DNA of 5,581 nucleotides from Verrucomicrobiota bacterium (GTDB taxonomy: Bacteria; Verrucomicrobiota; Verrucomicrobiia; Chthoniobacterales; UBA10450), in NCBI GenBank assembly GCA_003219395.1, contig QHOR01000063.1:28813-34393 (forward strand), in the 5' to 3' direction. Each line of letters opens with the position of its first letter. Position 1 is the stretch's first letter. The notes below the pieces were generated by a model that saw only the letters and a list, made by a program, of their open reading frames with translations, made no database searches and was not told where the DNA came from. Positions 1-5,099 of this stretch are shown piece after piece. Made by a program: the position numbers and the translations under genes.

Positions 1-1
1 C

Positions 2-76
2 ATCAGCGAGGGTCGCCATCGTGTCGCCGCCGGCGTGGTCACAAAACTCTTGCACTCGATGGATAGTAAGGTCTAA
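2..76 (+). CDS. C-terminal fragment of an unknown cassette protein
   Basis: This is the 3' end of a gene whose start lies before the window. Reading from base 2 gives 24 residues ending KLLHSMDSKV, followed by TAA at 74-76. The frame is preferred because its stop lies inside the first core box of the following attC (GTCTAAC, 71-77), as for several other genes in this array. Of the other two frames, one stops at 64-66 and the other runs on through the attC. The fragment is too short to assign to a family. Confidence 0.45.
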   Translation: MSEGRHRVAAGVVTKLLHSMDSKV

Positions 77-193
77 CCAGTCGGTGGAGCTAACCGCTAC
101 CCGGCGTCCACTCACGCTTAATATGATTAGAACCTTTTCACTCCGAGCATCGCTAGCTCTCGCTGGCGATAGCTCACTTGTTTCTCGTTAGAC
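71..193 (+). other. attC site 1
   Basis: The first core box is GTCTAAC (71-77) and the closing box is GTTAGAC (187-193); they are perfect inverted complements. The inner arms are GTGGAGCTA (84-92) and TAGCTCAC (170-177), which pair over eight bases with one extra G in the 5' arm, the feature that orients the folded bottom strand for the integron integrase. The total length of 123 bases is within the known attC range. The cassette that follows starts at about 188. Confidence 0.92.
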
Positions 194-295
194 GATGATG
201 CCCGCTAAGAGCAACCCACCGTCAAGGCGTCCAAGTACCGTCTTGGTTTCTTTCGTAGGCGTTGTAACTTAGCATCGCACTTCGTCAAAACCGAG

Positions 296-303
296 AAGGA
301 GGA
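296..303 (+). promoter_or_regulatory. Strong ribosome binding site
   Basis: AAGGAGGA lies five bases before the ATG at 309. It is a near-perfect Shine-Dalgarno match and fixes this start. It is by far the strongest such site in the window. Confidence 0.85.
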
Positions 304-308
304 GAATC

Positions 309-866
309 ATGCCCAAGCCCGAACAGACAGATGCAAAACCAAATCTCACGTCCGCTCAGGAAACTCTAGACCATCTTTGGGAAGATCATGTCCGCCATGA
401 GTTTTCCACGCGCAACACCGAGGACACGCTCGCCACCATGGTCGAAGACGCTTACGTAAATCACATCCCGGTTCTGACCGGCGGGGTCGGCAAAAACGAA
501 TTGCGCGAATTCTACTCGAAGCGATTCATTCCTCAGATGCCGCCGGACACGGAGATGACGCCTGTCTCGCGGACCATCGGCGAGGACCAATTGGTGGATG
601 AGATGATATTCAAGTTTACTCACACAATTCGTATGGATTGGATGTTGCCCGGTGTAGCTCCCACTGGAAAACCCGTAGAGGTGCCGCTGGTCGCCATCGT
701 TCGATTTAGAGAAGGCAAGCTGGCCCACGAGCACATTTACTGGGACCAGGCATCAGTGTTGGTTCAAATTGGATTACTCGACGCCGCCAATCTGCCTGTA
801 GTAGGCATTGAAAGCGCACGGAAGGTTCTCGATCCCTCATTGCCCGGAAACGAGTTGATGAAATGA
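309..866 (+). CDS. NTF2/SnoaL-like family protein
   Basis: The 185-residue product resembles the SnoaL-like (NTF2-fold, polyketide-cyclase-like) proteins that occur alone or beside dienelactone-hydrolase-type enzymes. Recognisable stretches, from memory of the family, are TLDHLWEDHVRHEF (19-32), MVEDAYVNHIPVLTGG (44-59), FIPQMPPDTEMTPVSRT (73-89), DEMIFKFTHTIRMDW (97-111), VPLVAIVRFREGKLAHEHIYWDQASVL (125-151, partly conserved) and the end RKVLDPSLPGNEL (171-183). Length and ends look complete. No signal peptide or membrane segment is seen, so a cytoplasmic location is inferred. The fold can bind or isomerise small molecules, but the substrate here is unknown. It is the first gene of its cassette, about 120 bases after the cassette start, with a very strong ribosome site. 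Its stop overlaps a possible second start (ATGA, 863-866). Confidence 0.88.
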   Translation: MPKPEQTDAKPNLTSAQETLDHLWEDHVRHEFSTRNTEDTLATMVEDAYVNHIPVLTGGVGKNELREFYSKRFIPQMPPDTEMTPVSRTIGEDQLVDEMIFKFTHTIRMDWMLPGVAPTGKPVEVPLVAIVRFREGKLAHEHIYWDQASVLVQIGLLDAANLPVVGIESARKVLDPSLPGNELMK

Positions 867-1040
867 AACGCACCAAGCTAACAATCCTGGCGTGGACTAG
901 GAACATCGGAGCATGAGCGGGCCGTGTCAGCCAACGCAGCGAAAGCGATCAAAACCGCGCTGCTATGGGCCGGCGATGACATGCGCCTGGGCGCTGTCGC
1001 ACATATGATAGCCCTACTGCATGGCAACCAGAACGTCTAA
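863..1040 (+). pseudogene. Possible broken small second gene
   Basis: An ATG at 863 overlaps the preceding stop as ATGA and opens MKRTKLTILAWTRNIGA before a TGA at 914-916. A different frame (+1), open from 882, then reads AVSANAAKAIKTALLWAGDD and MRLGAVAHMIALLHGNQNV, and stops at TAA 1038-1040, exactly inside the next attC core box. One indel near 890-916 would join both parts into a protein of about 58 residues starting by coupled translation and ending in attC. Alternatively only the second part is used, from GTG at 924 (38 residues). Neither part is recognised. The joining is inference. Apart from this possible gene, the stretch between 866 and 1035 holds nothing I can identify. Confidence 0.3.
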
Positions 1041-1157
1041 CCATCCGATGGAGCGAACGGCGGACCGCTGTGCGTCTACATTTGCGATGGCTTCCACACT
1101 CCCACTCCGACCGACCCACGCCCTCGTCCGCCGGCGCTCATCTCCTTCTCGTTAGGC
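1035..1157 (+). other. attC site 2
   Basis: Core boxes are GTCTAAC (1035-1041) and GTTAGGC (1151-1157). The arms GATGGAGCG (1047-1055) and CGCTCATC (1135-1142) pair perfectly apart from the canonical extra G. The stem continues with CGGCGGA against TCCGCCG just inside. Length is 123 bases, equal to site 1. It is one of the cleanest attC sites in the window. Confidence 0.93.
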
Positions 1158-1201
1158 GGCTTCGTCTTTCGTGTGCACTACGTCTGCCTTAGTCTGTTGA
1201 A

Positions 1202-1438
1202 GTGCGGTTCACACGTTATTTCGAGCACATGCGTCGGCGCACGGATCGCGCAGGGATCCGCCTCGAATGGATCGAGCACGTCATTACCCATCCTGTGCGC
1301 GAGCAGATTCAGCGCGACGATCGGCTTCGTCGCTGGGCGCCTATCGCGCAGATGGACGGCCGCTATTTGCGCCTTATACTTTTTCCCGATGGTGAGACCG
1401 TGCACAACGCATTTTTCGATCGCTCATTTCGCCTATGA
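1202..1438 (+). CDS. Small basic hypothetical protein, paired with DUF2283
   Basis: This encodes a 78-residue protein from GTG at 1202: RFTRYFEHMRRRTDR, then LEWIEHVITHPV (22-33), a DDRLRRWAPI segment, and the conserved-looking end GRYLRLILFPDGETVHNAFFDRSF. I recognise this as a recurrent small family, loosely like DUF4258, that is often found directly before a DUF2283 gene; that recollection could not be checked. The product is rich in Arg and clearly basic. A stop at 1190 blocks longer forms, and ATG at 1229 is an alternative start that would lose the conserved N-terminus. No good Shine-Dalgarno is visible. The gene ends in ATGA (1435-1438), which starts the next gene, so translation of the two is probably coupled. 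Confidence 0.72.
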   Translation: MRFTRYFEHMRRRTDRAGIRLEWIEHVITHPVREQIQRDDRLRRWAPIAQMDGRYLRLILFPDGETVHNAFFDRSFRL

Positions 1439-1634
1439 AGATTCGTTACTTTCAAGATACTACACGCTCTACATCGAGTTTCGCAGCGCAGACGTGGCAG
1501 AGACGCGCGATTTGGATGAGGACACGCTGCTTGATCTGGACGCGGAGGGCAAGATCTGCGGGATTACCATCGAGCATGCGCGGACCAGAGTAGAGGACAT
1601 TCCACACGTGTCCTTCGAGGAGGTCGCCGTCTAA
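1435..1634 (+). pseudogene. DUF2283 family protein, frameshifted
   Basis: From ATG at 1435 the frame reads MKIRYFQDT. The expected continuation TLYIEFRSADVAETRDLDED, LLDLDAEGKICGITIEHA and IPHVSFEEVAV is found from 1464 in the -1 frame, stopping at TAA 1632-1634 inside the next attC box. The family pattern is MKIxYFxDTDTLYIEF, so a single missing G between 1461 and 1462 (ACT-GAC-ACG read as ACT-ACACG) explains the break. Repaired, the protein would be about 66 residues, a normal DUF2283 length, and strongly acidic. As written, the first frame runs into unrelated sequence. No convincing slippery heptamer is seen, so decay or a sequencing error is likelier than programmed frameshifting. The function of DUF2283 is not known. 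A partner role with the basic protein before it is inference. Confidence 0.75.
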
Positions 1635-1722
1635 CCAGGCCATGGAGCCGGCGGCCCCTTCGAGATGCGACTTCAGCGTGTTTGCCAAGACACCTTGCCG
1701 TAGCTCCGGCGGCGGCGCTCAC
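1629..1722 (+). other. attC site 3, 3' end missing
   Basis: The first core box GTCTAAC (1629-1635) is followed by a normal-looking arm, CATGGAGCC. The inner part leads to GGCGCTCAC (1714-1722), which looks like the other arm. In the intact sites the second arm is followed by about 8-15 bases and then CTCGTTAGGC. Here no GTTRRRY box follows: the sequence changes at once into ATGACCATC. The site therefore appears truncated near 1722, fusing the cassettes on either side. Confidence 0.7.
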
Positions 1723-1856
1723 ATGACCATCAATCAGATGAAACAATTCATCATTGCATCGCCGCTCTTCTCACGGGCTGTAGCACGTCGGTTCAAAAAC
1801 CCACGGTGGACGCGACCCCATTGGCAAGTATGACAAAAGCAAATCGCGGAGAAAAC
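1723..1856 (+). pseudogene. Broken lipoprotein-like leader before the SnoaL gene
   Basis: From ATG 1723 or 1738 the frame reads MTINQMKQFIIASP. One base short of in-phase, from 1767, comes LLTGCSTSVQKPTVDATP, which contains a textbook lipobox (LTGC). Restoring one base near 1765-1767 would give MKQFIIASPLLLTGC, a plausible lipoprotein signal peptide continuous with the frame of the SnoaL gene downstream. Two readings fit: the SnoaL protein was once a lipoprotein whose leader is now frameshifted, or this is a remnant of a separate lipoprotein gene. The segment begins exactly where attC site 3 is cut off. Confidence 0.4.
1848..1851 (+). promoter_or_regulatory. Ribosome binding site favouring start at 1857
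   Basis: GGAG lies five bases before ATG 1857. It favours this start over GTG 1806 and ATG 1830 in the same frame, neither of which has a comparable site. Confidence 0.55.
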
Positions 1857-2324
1857 ATGGCACTGACGATCCACGACATTGCTGACCGGTTTGAAATTAA
1901 TGATCTTCTGGTTCGCTATTGCTACGCAGTTGATGATCGCGACTGGGATAGTTATCAAAAGGTATTTACGCCCGATGCAGTGATTGATGACACGATCATT
2001 GGCGGAGTGAGAAGCGGCGTCGAAGACCACATTGTTTTTATGAAGAAAGCACTAGCAAAAATAAAGATTTCGCAACACGCCATTTCGACTGTTCTTCTGA
2101 CCGTCCACGGGAACGAAGCGAATACACGGGTGCATTGCTCGTGCCCAATGGTAGTTGATGTGGGCGACGGCAAGACCCAGTTTTTTTCAAGGTTTATCAC
2201 AATGTGCCGCACGGGTTTGCATTCTGACCAGCCGCCTAACCATGCGCTGCAGCGAACCGCGGCGGGCTGTCGCGATTGCAATCGGCGCGCGTCGTGGCCG
2301 CCGTCGCTGAGCTTGGGTCGTTAG
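1857..2324 (+). CDS. SnoaL-like protein with altered C-terminus
   Basis: Residues 1-110 match the SnoaL_4-type NTF2-like pattern: IADRFEINDLLVRYCYAVDD (8-27), DWDSYQKVFTPDAVIDDT (29-46), GVRSGVEDHI (50-59), ISQHAISTVLL (71-81) and RVHCSCPMVV (91-100). After KTQFF (106-110) the frame leaves the family and reads through attC site 4 to a TAG at 2322-2324. In another frame the sequence just after the T7 run (2181-2187) encodes FFKVYHNVPHGFAF and a TGA at 2225-2227, which resembles the normal family end. About 25-28 residues usually between these blocks are missing. The gene thus appears to carry an internal deletion that also shifted the frame, and the 155-residue product as written has a foreign tail. 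Function in any enzyme reaction is unknown and activity doubtful. Confidence 0.72.
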   Translation: MALTIHDIADRFEINDLLVRYCYAVDDRDWDSYQKVFTPDAVIDDTIIGGVRSGVEDHIVFMKKALAKIKISQHAISTVLLTVHGNEANTRVHCSCPMVVDVGDGKTQFFSRFITMCRTGLHSDQPPNHALQRTAAGCRDCNRRASWPPSLSLGR

Positions 2325-2326
2325 GC
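2234..2326 (+). other. attC site 4
   Basis: Core boxes are GCCTAAC (2234-2240) and GTTAGGC (2320-2326), perfect inverted complements. Arms GCTGCAGCG (2246-2254) and CGCTGAGC (2305-2312) pair with one extra G in the 5' arm. At 93 bases it is the shortest complete site here, and it lacks the TCTC before the closing box seen in most others. Confidence 0.9.
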
Positions 2327-2333
2327 TTATCGC

Positions 2334-3347
2334 ATGAAGCGTTTTCCCATCGCCATCCTTATTGTTGTCACAGTTCTTGTGGTGGCCCTTGGACTCGCGA
2401 TCGCACTTGGCGGACCAGGCGAGGCGCCGCCGCCAATGTCGAGCATTAGTGACCCTTTTAAGAACGTGGATTTCTCCGATTTACCGGAACTCAGTTACTT
2501 TACGGCTCGCGATGGCGCCAAACTCGCCTTTCGAGCCTACCCGGCTGCCGGTAGCGCTGTCAAAGGCAGTGCGGTGCTCGTGCACGGCTCCTCTGCCAGT
2601 AGCAGCAGCATGCATCTGATGGCCAAGGGATTTGCTGCGGCCGGCTATGCAGCCTACGCTCTGGACGTCCGCGGACACGGCAAATCAGGCACCAAAGGCC
2701 ACATCGCGTATATCGGACAGTTGGAGGACGACCTCGAGGACTTTGTCCATTCGACCAAATTGACTCAGCCTTCCACGCTCGTCGGGTTCTCCTCCGGCGG
2801 CGGATTTGTGCTTCGCTTCGCGGGCAGTCCAGGTCAGGAACTATTCTCCAACTATCTTCTTCTTTCGCCTTGGATCAGCCAGGACGCAGCGACGTTGCGT
2901 CCGGGTAACGGCGGCTGGGCTACCGTGGGAGTTCCACGCATCATCGCGATCGCCGTCCTCAACGGGTTTGGAATGCACGCGTTTGACGACCTGCCGGTGG
3001 TCAGATTCGCGGTCGACGAGAAGGACAAAGGCTTGCTCACCCCGCAATATTCCTTCGCTCTCGCACAGAACTTCAGGCCTGAACGCGATTACCAGGCAAA
3101 CATTCGAGCGCTTAGGCAAACCCTTCGGGTGCTGGTCGGTCAAAACGATGACGTGTCGTACGCCGATCGGTTTGCGGCCGTTTTCAACACAGCCGGCAAA
3201 GATGTTCCTGTTACAATTCTCCCGGGGATCGATCACATCTCACTCACACTTGATCCAGTCGCCGTCCAAGCGGCAATCGCGGCGGTCGAAAGCATGGACC
3301 ACGAAAAGCCTAACCAGGCGATGGAGCCAACCGCGAACCGTCCCTAG
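2334..3347 (+). CDS. Membrane-anchored alpha/beta hydrolase
   Basis: This encodes a 337-residue lysophospholipase/esterase-like hydrolase. A hydrophobic N-terminal segment (about 4-26) with Lys2 and Arg3 before it suggests a membrane anchor or uncleaved signal, with the enzyme outside the cytoplasm. The alpha/beta-hydrolase landmarks appear in order: VLVHGSS (81-87, oxyanion loop), LDVRGHGKSG (110-119), nucleophile elbow GFSSG with Ser153, likely acid Asp272 or Asp273 in LVGQNDD, and catalytic His301 in PGIDHISL. The substrate is not predictable. The ATG lies only seven bases after the closing box of attC 4 and has no Shine-Dalgarno. The upstream frame ends nine bases before it, so re-initiation is possible. 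The last 12 residues (PNQAMEPTANRP) are translated from attC 5. The family would be complete without them. Confidence 0.9.
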   Translation: MKRFPIAILIVVTVLVVALGLAIALGGPGEAPPPMSSISDPFKNVDFSDLPELSYFTARDGAKLAFRAYPAAGSAVKGSAVLVHGSSASSSSMHLMAKGFAAAGYAAYALDVRGHGKSGTKGHIAYIGQLEDDLEDFVHSTKLTQPSTLVGFSSGGGFVLRFAGSPGQELFSNYLLLSPWISQDAATLRPGNGGWATVGVPRIIAIAVLNGFGMHAFDDLPVVRFAVDEKDKGLLTPQYSFALAQNFRPERDYQANIRALRQTLRVLVGQNDDVSYADRFAAVFNTAGKDVPVTILPGIDHISLTLDPVAVQAAIAAVESMDHEKPNQAMEPTANRP

Positions 3348-3415
3348 GCCCGGATTTTCATGCCCATGAGAGCCAGTCGAAATTCGCGGGGTGGCTCATC
3401 TTGTTCTCGTTAGGC
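3308..3415 (+). other. attC site 5
   Basis: Core boxes are GCCTAAC (3308-3314) and GTTAGGC (3409-3415). Arms GATGGAGCC (3320-3328) and GGCTCATC (3393-3400) pair with the canonical extra G, and the stem resumes inside with CCGCGAA against TTCGCGG. The site is 108 bases long. The hydrolase reading frame enters it and stops at TAG 3345-3347. Confidence 0.93.
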
Positions 3416-3547
3416 GGCCTATCGTTGAAGTTTGCTGCGTCAGTAGTTTTCATGGAAATAATTGTGTCCCGAAACAATTCCTTCGTTCGTCGTATCATTG
3501 AAACCGATCAGTGATTGGCCAAAGAAAATTACGAAGCAAAGAAAGCG

Positions 3548-3551
3548 AGGA
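3548..3551 (+). promoter_or_regulatory. Ribosome binding site deciding start at 3559
   Basis: AGGA, within GAGGAA, lies seven bases before ATG 3559. The in-frame alternative at 3511 has no such site and would add a 16-residue polar extension that is not part of the family. Confidence 0.7.
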
Positions 3552-3558
3552 ACAAAAT

Positions 3559-4152
3559 ATGAGAAAGATCAGGATCATGGAACACATCTCGCTGGACGGT
3601 GTGATCCAGTCGCCAGGCGGACGGAACGAAGACGGCGACGACTACCAGCATGGCGGATGGGCGGCACCATATCGAAGCGCCGCCGGGAGAGAAGCCGTCG
3701 CCGAGGCCCAGGGCAGCAGCTTCGATCTACTGCTTGGCCGTCGCACCTGTGATATCTTCGCTCGCTACTGGCCGGAGGCCGAGAAGGGTCCGATAGCCGA
3801 TGGCATAAACGCCGCGACGAAATACGTCGTTACCCACAGGCCAGACAGCCTCGGATGGGGTCCAGTCGGGCTCCTCGGCGCGGACATCGTGGAGGGTGTT
3901 CACGGCATCAAGTTAAAGGACGGCCCCGATCTGATCGTCTGGGGAAGTTCGACGCTCACGTCCGTGCTGCTGGAGCAGGGATTTGTCGACGAGGTTGTGC
4001 TGCTCGTCTACCCGGTCTTGCTGGGCCGAGGCAAACGCTTCTTTTCCGACAGTGCTGACCCGCGCGAACTCGCTTTCGTCAGCACGAAGGCGACGCCGAC
4101 GAGCGTGCTCATAAACAGCTATCGACCCGTTGGAGCGCTGCGGACCGAATGA
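3559..4152 (+). CDS. Dihydrofolate reductase family protein (RibD C-terminal domain)
   Basis: This is a 197-residue protein of the RibD-C/YyaP-like branch of the dihydrofolate reductase superfamily, which uses the NADPH-binding reductase fold of RibD and DHFR. Seen in order: MRKIRIMEHISLDGVI (1-16), the typical first strand and SLDG signature; FDLLLGRRTCDIFARYW (55-71), the LLGRxTY-like helix; KYVVTHR (88-94); DLIVWGSSTLTSVLLEQGFVDE (124-145), with the GSxxL glycine turn of the cofactor site; and VYPVLLGRGKRFF (150-162), the PVxLGxGxxxF motif. It is full length for the family. Cytoplasmic location is inferred. Members are usually of unknown substrate, and neither folate nor riboflavin synthesis should be assumed. 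It stands alone in its cassette with a 149-base leader in which I see no convincing promoter. Confidence 0.9.
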   Translation: MRKIRIMEHISLDGVIQSPGGRNEDGDDYQHGGWAAPYRSAAGREAVAEAQGSSFDLLLGRRTCDIFARYWPEAEKGPIADGINAATKYVVTHRPDSLGWGPVGLLGADIVEGVHGIKLKDGPDLIVWGSSTLTSVLLEQGFVDEVVLLVYPVLLGRGKRFFSDSADPRELAFVSTKATPTSVLINSYRPVGALRTE

Positions 4153-4162
4153 ACTTGATGCC

Positions 4163-4306
4163 GCGTAACCAATCCCTCGAGCCAACCGCTGGCCCGCTGT
4201 GACAGACAGTTGAGGGTTGAGAGGCGATAGTTGAGAGTAAGGCCATGCTCGCTGAAGTTTACCCGCCGCTGCGGGCCAGCGGTGGCTGGGCTCCTTCTCG
4301 TTAGGT
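4163..4306 (+). other. attC site 6, with long perfect stem
   Basis: The closing box is GTTAGGT (4300-4306). The first box is GCGTAAC (4163-4169), one base off the RYYYAAC rule. The main stem is a perfect 13-base pairing, ACCGCTGGCCCGC (4185-4197) with GCGGGCCAGCGGT (4271-4283), longer than in the other sites. At 144 bases it is the longest site here, and its central loop holds TTGAG repeats. The TTCTCGTTAGG end matches its neighbours. Confidence 0.85.
4210..4235 (+). repeat. Short degenerate TTGAG repeats in attC 6 loop
   Basis: TTGAG occurs three times, at 4210, 4217 and 4231; the first two are one heptamer apart. It reads CTCAA-rich on the other strand. This is a small simple-sequence patch within the attC spacer, where sequence is free to vary. 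No function is evident. Confidence 0.5.
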
Positions 4307-4321
4307 GGTCGCGCCTTCAAC

Positions 4322-4326
4322 AAGGA
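4322..4326 (+). promoter_or_regulatory. Ribosome binding site favouring start at 4335
   Basis: AAGGA lies eight bases before ATG 4335 and only two before ATG 4329, so 4335 is the better start. GTG 4305, inside the attC closing box, is unlikely. Confidence 0.6.
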
Positions 4327-4334
4327 ATATGAAA

Positions 4335-5021
4335 ATGAAACTAGCAAACAGGCAGCGCTTTCTTGTCGTTTATTCGGGGTTGTTAACCGTTGTTTTCGTG
4401 ACGACGATTTTTCTGGGCGCGAAGCAGCCGGCTTCGCGTAAAGAGACGTTCAATGAGATTGATGTGCAGCGAATCAACATCGTGGAACCAGATGGCACTG
4501 TGCGAATGATTATCTCGGATACGGCACGCGCTCCGGGCTATATCTTCCGGGGCAAGGAGTATCCACATCCGGACGGTCGCAAGTTGGCAGGGATGGTCTT
4601 CTACAATGACGAAGGCACGGAGAACGGGGGCCTTATATGGGACGGGAACAAGGATAAGGATGGCAAGGTTTCCAGCCATGGCCATCTTAGCTTTGATAAC
4701 TACGAGCAGGATCAGGTCATGGTAATCGAAGGAAACCAGGACGAAGAGGGCAAGAGTTCGTTCATTCGGATCATGGATCAGCCGGATTACTCGGTTGAGC
4801 CACTTATGCAATTGATAGAAAAGAATCGCGATCTGCCTAAAGAGCAGCAGCACGCAGCACTGAGGAATTTCCTGAAGAGCCGGCCGCAACCGCAGGCCCG
4901 ATTGTTTCTCGGGCGCAGAGCCGATCGGTCGGTGGCCCTGATCCTGAAAGACCCAGAGGGGCCGCGACCGAGTTGTGCTCAAAGTCGGCACCGATGGTAC
5001 ACCGAGCCTGGAGTTTCTTGA
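4335..5021 (+). CDS. Membrane-anchored hypothetical protein, 3' frameshift
   Basis: The protein starts MKLANRQRFLVVYSG with a hydrophobic segment at about residues 9-28, suggesting a single N-terminal anchor. The rest is soluble: FNEIDVQRINIVEPDGTVRM, IFRGKEYPHPD, GMVFYNDEGTENGGLIWDG, GHLSFDNYEQDQV and LFLGRRADRSVALILKDPEG. I recognise it as a conserved bacterial family of unknown function. After DPEG the frame ends oddly and stops at 5019-5021. One base later the expected end is found: RDRVVLKVGTDGTPSLEFLD and AFGKVVSQMPEKGQ, with TGA at 5065-5067. An extra G in the GGGG run at 4958-4961 accounts for it. Repaired, the gene would run 4335-5067 and encode 243 residues. Decay and sequencing error are both possible, and the intact rest of the gene favours a recent event or an error. 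Confidence 0.8.
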   Translation: MKLANRQRFLVVYSGLLTVVFVTTIFLGAKQPASRKETFNEIDVQRINIVEPDGTVRMIISDTARAPGYIFRGKEYPHPDGRKLAGMVFYNDEGTENGGLIWDGNKDKDGKVSSHGHLSFDNYEQDQVMVIEGNQDEEGKSSFIRIMDQPDYSVEPLMQLIEKNRDLPKEQQHAALRNFLKSRPQPQARLFLGRRADRSVALILKDPEGPRPSCAQSRHRWYTEPGVS

Positions 5022-5038
5022 TGCATTTGGAAAGGTGG

Positions 5039-5091
5039 TGAGCCAGATGCCGGAGAAAGGCCAATGATGGCTCAGCTCGATCTCGTTAGAT
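5039..5091 (+). other. attC site 7, partial (closing half only)
   Basis: A good closing end, CTCGTTAGAT with box GTTAGAT at 5085-5091, stands directly before the Nudix gene, and GGCTCAG (5069-5075) resembles an attC 3' arm. No RYYYAAC box is found in the 150 bases before it; that space is occupied by the conserved end of the preceding gene. TGAGCCA (5039-5045) and TGGCTCA (5068-5074) form a perfect seven-base inverted repeat, which could replace the missing arm or may be coincidental. The site looks truncated at its 5' side. Confidence 0.6.
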
Positions 5092-5099
5092 CGTAACAA

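Noticed and set aside
231..257. Terminator-like hairpin CCAAG/CTTGG followed by T-rich sequence
   Set aside because: The stem is only five bases and the T tract is broken by C. It is too weak to call as a terminator.
243..270. Possible promoter (TTGGTT and TAACTT) before the first SnoaL gene
   Set aside because: The -10 element matches only about three of six bases, which is expected by chance.
366..734. Open frame on the - strand inside the first SnoaL gene
   Set aside because: It is a shadow of a clear family gene with a strong ribosome site on the + strand.
876..882. AGCTAAC as an extra attC core box
   Set aside because: The second base is not a pyrimidine, and no matching arm or closing box lies nearby.
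1173..1634. A single 153-residue gene across the two small genes
   Set aside because: Its first half is an out-of-frame reading of the 1202-1438 gene. Only the part after about 1464 resembles a family (DUF2283), so it is an artefact of the frameshift.
1791..1797. GTTCAAA as the missing closing box of attC 3
   Set aside because: It breaks the GTTRRRY rule, lies too far from the arm, and no complementary arm precedes it.
2806..3369. Overlapping + frame inside the hydrolase gene
   Set aside because: It lies in another frame of a gene with all catalytic motifs and has no family resemblance.
4383..5099. Long open frame on the - strand opposite the anchored protein
   Set aside because: It mirrors a well-supported + gene, has no recognisable motif and crosses the cassette junction.
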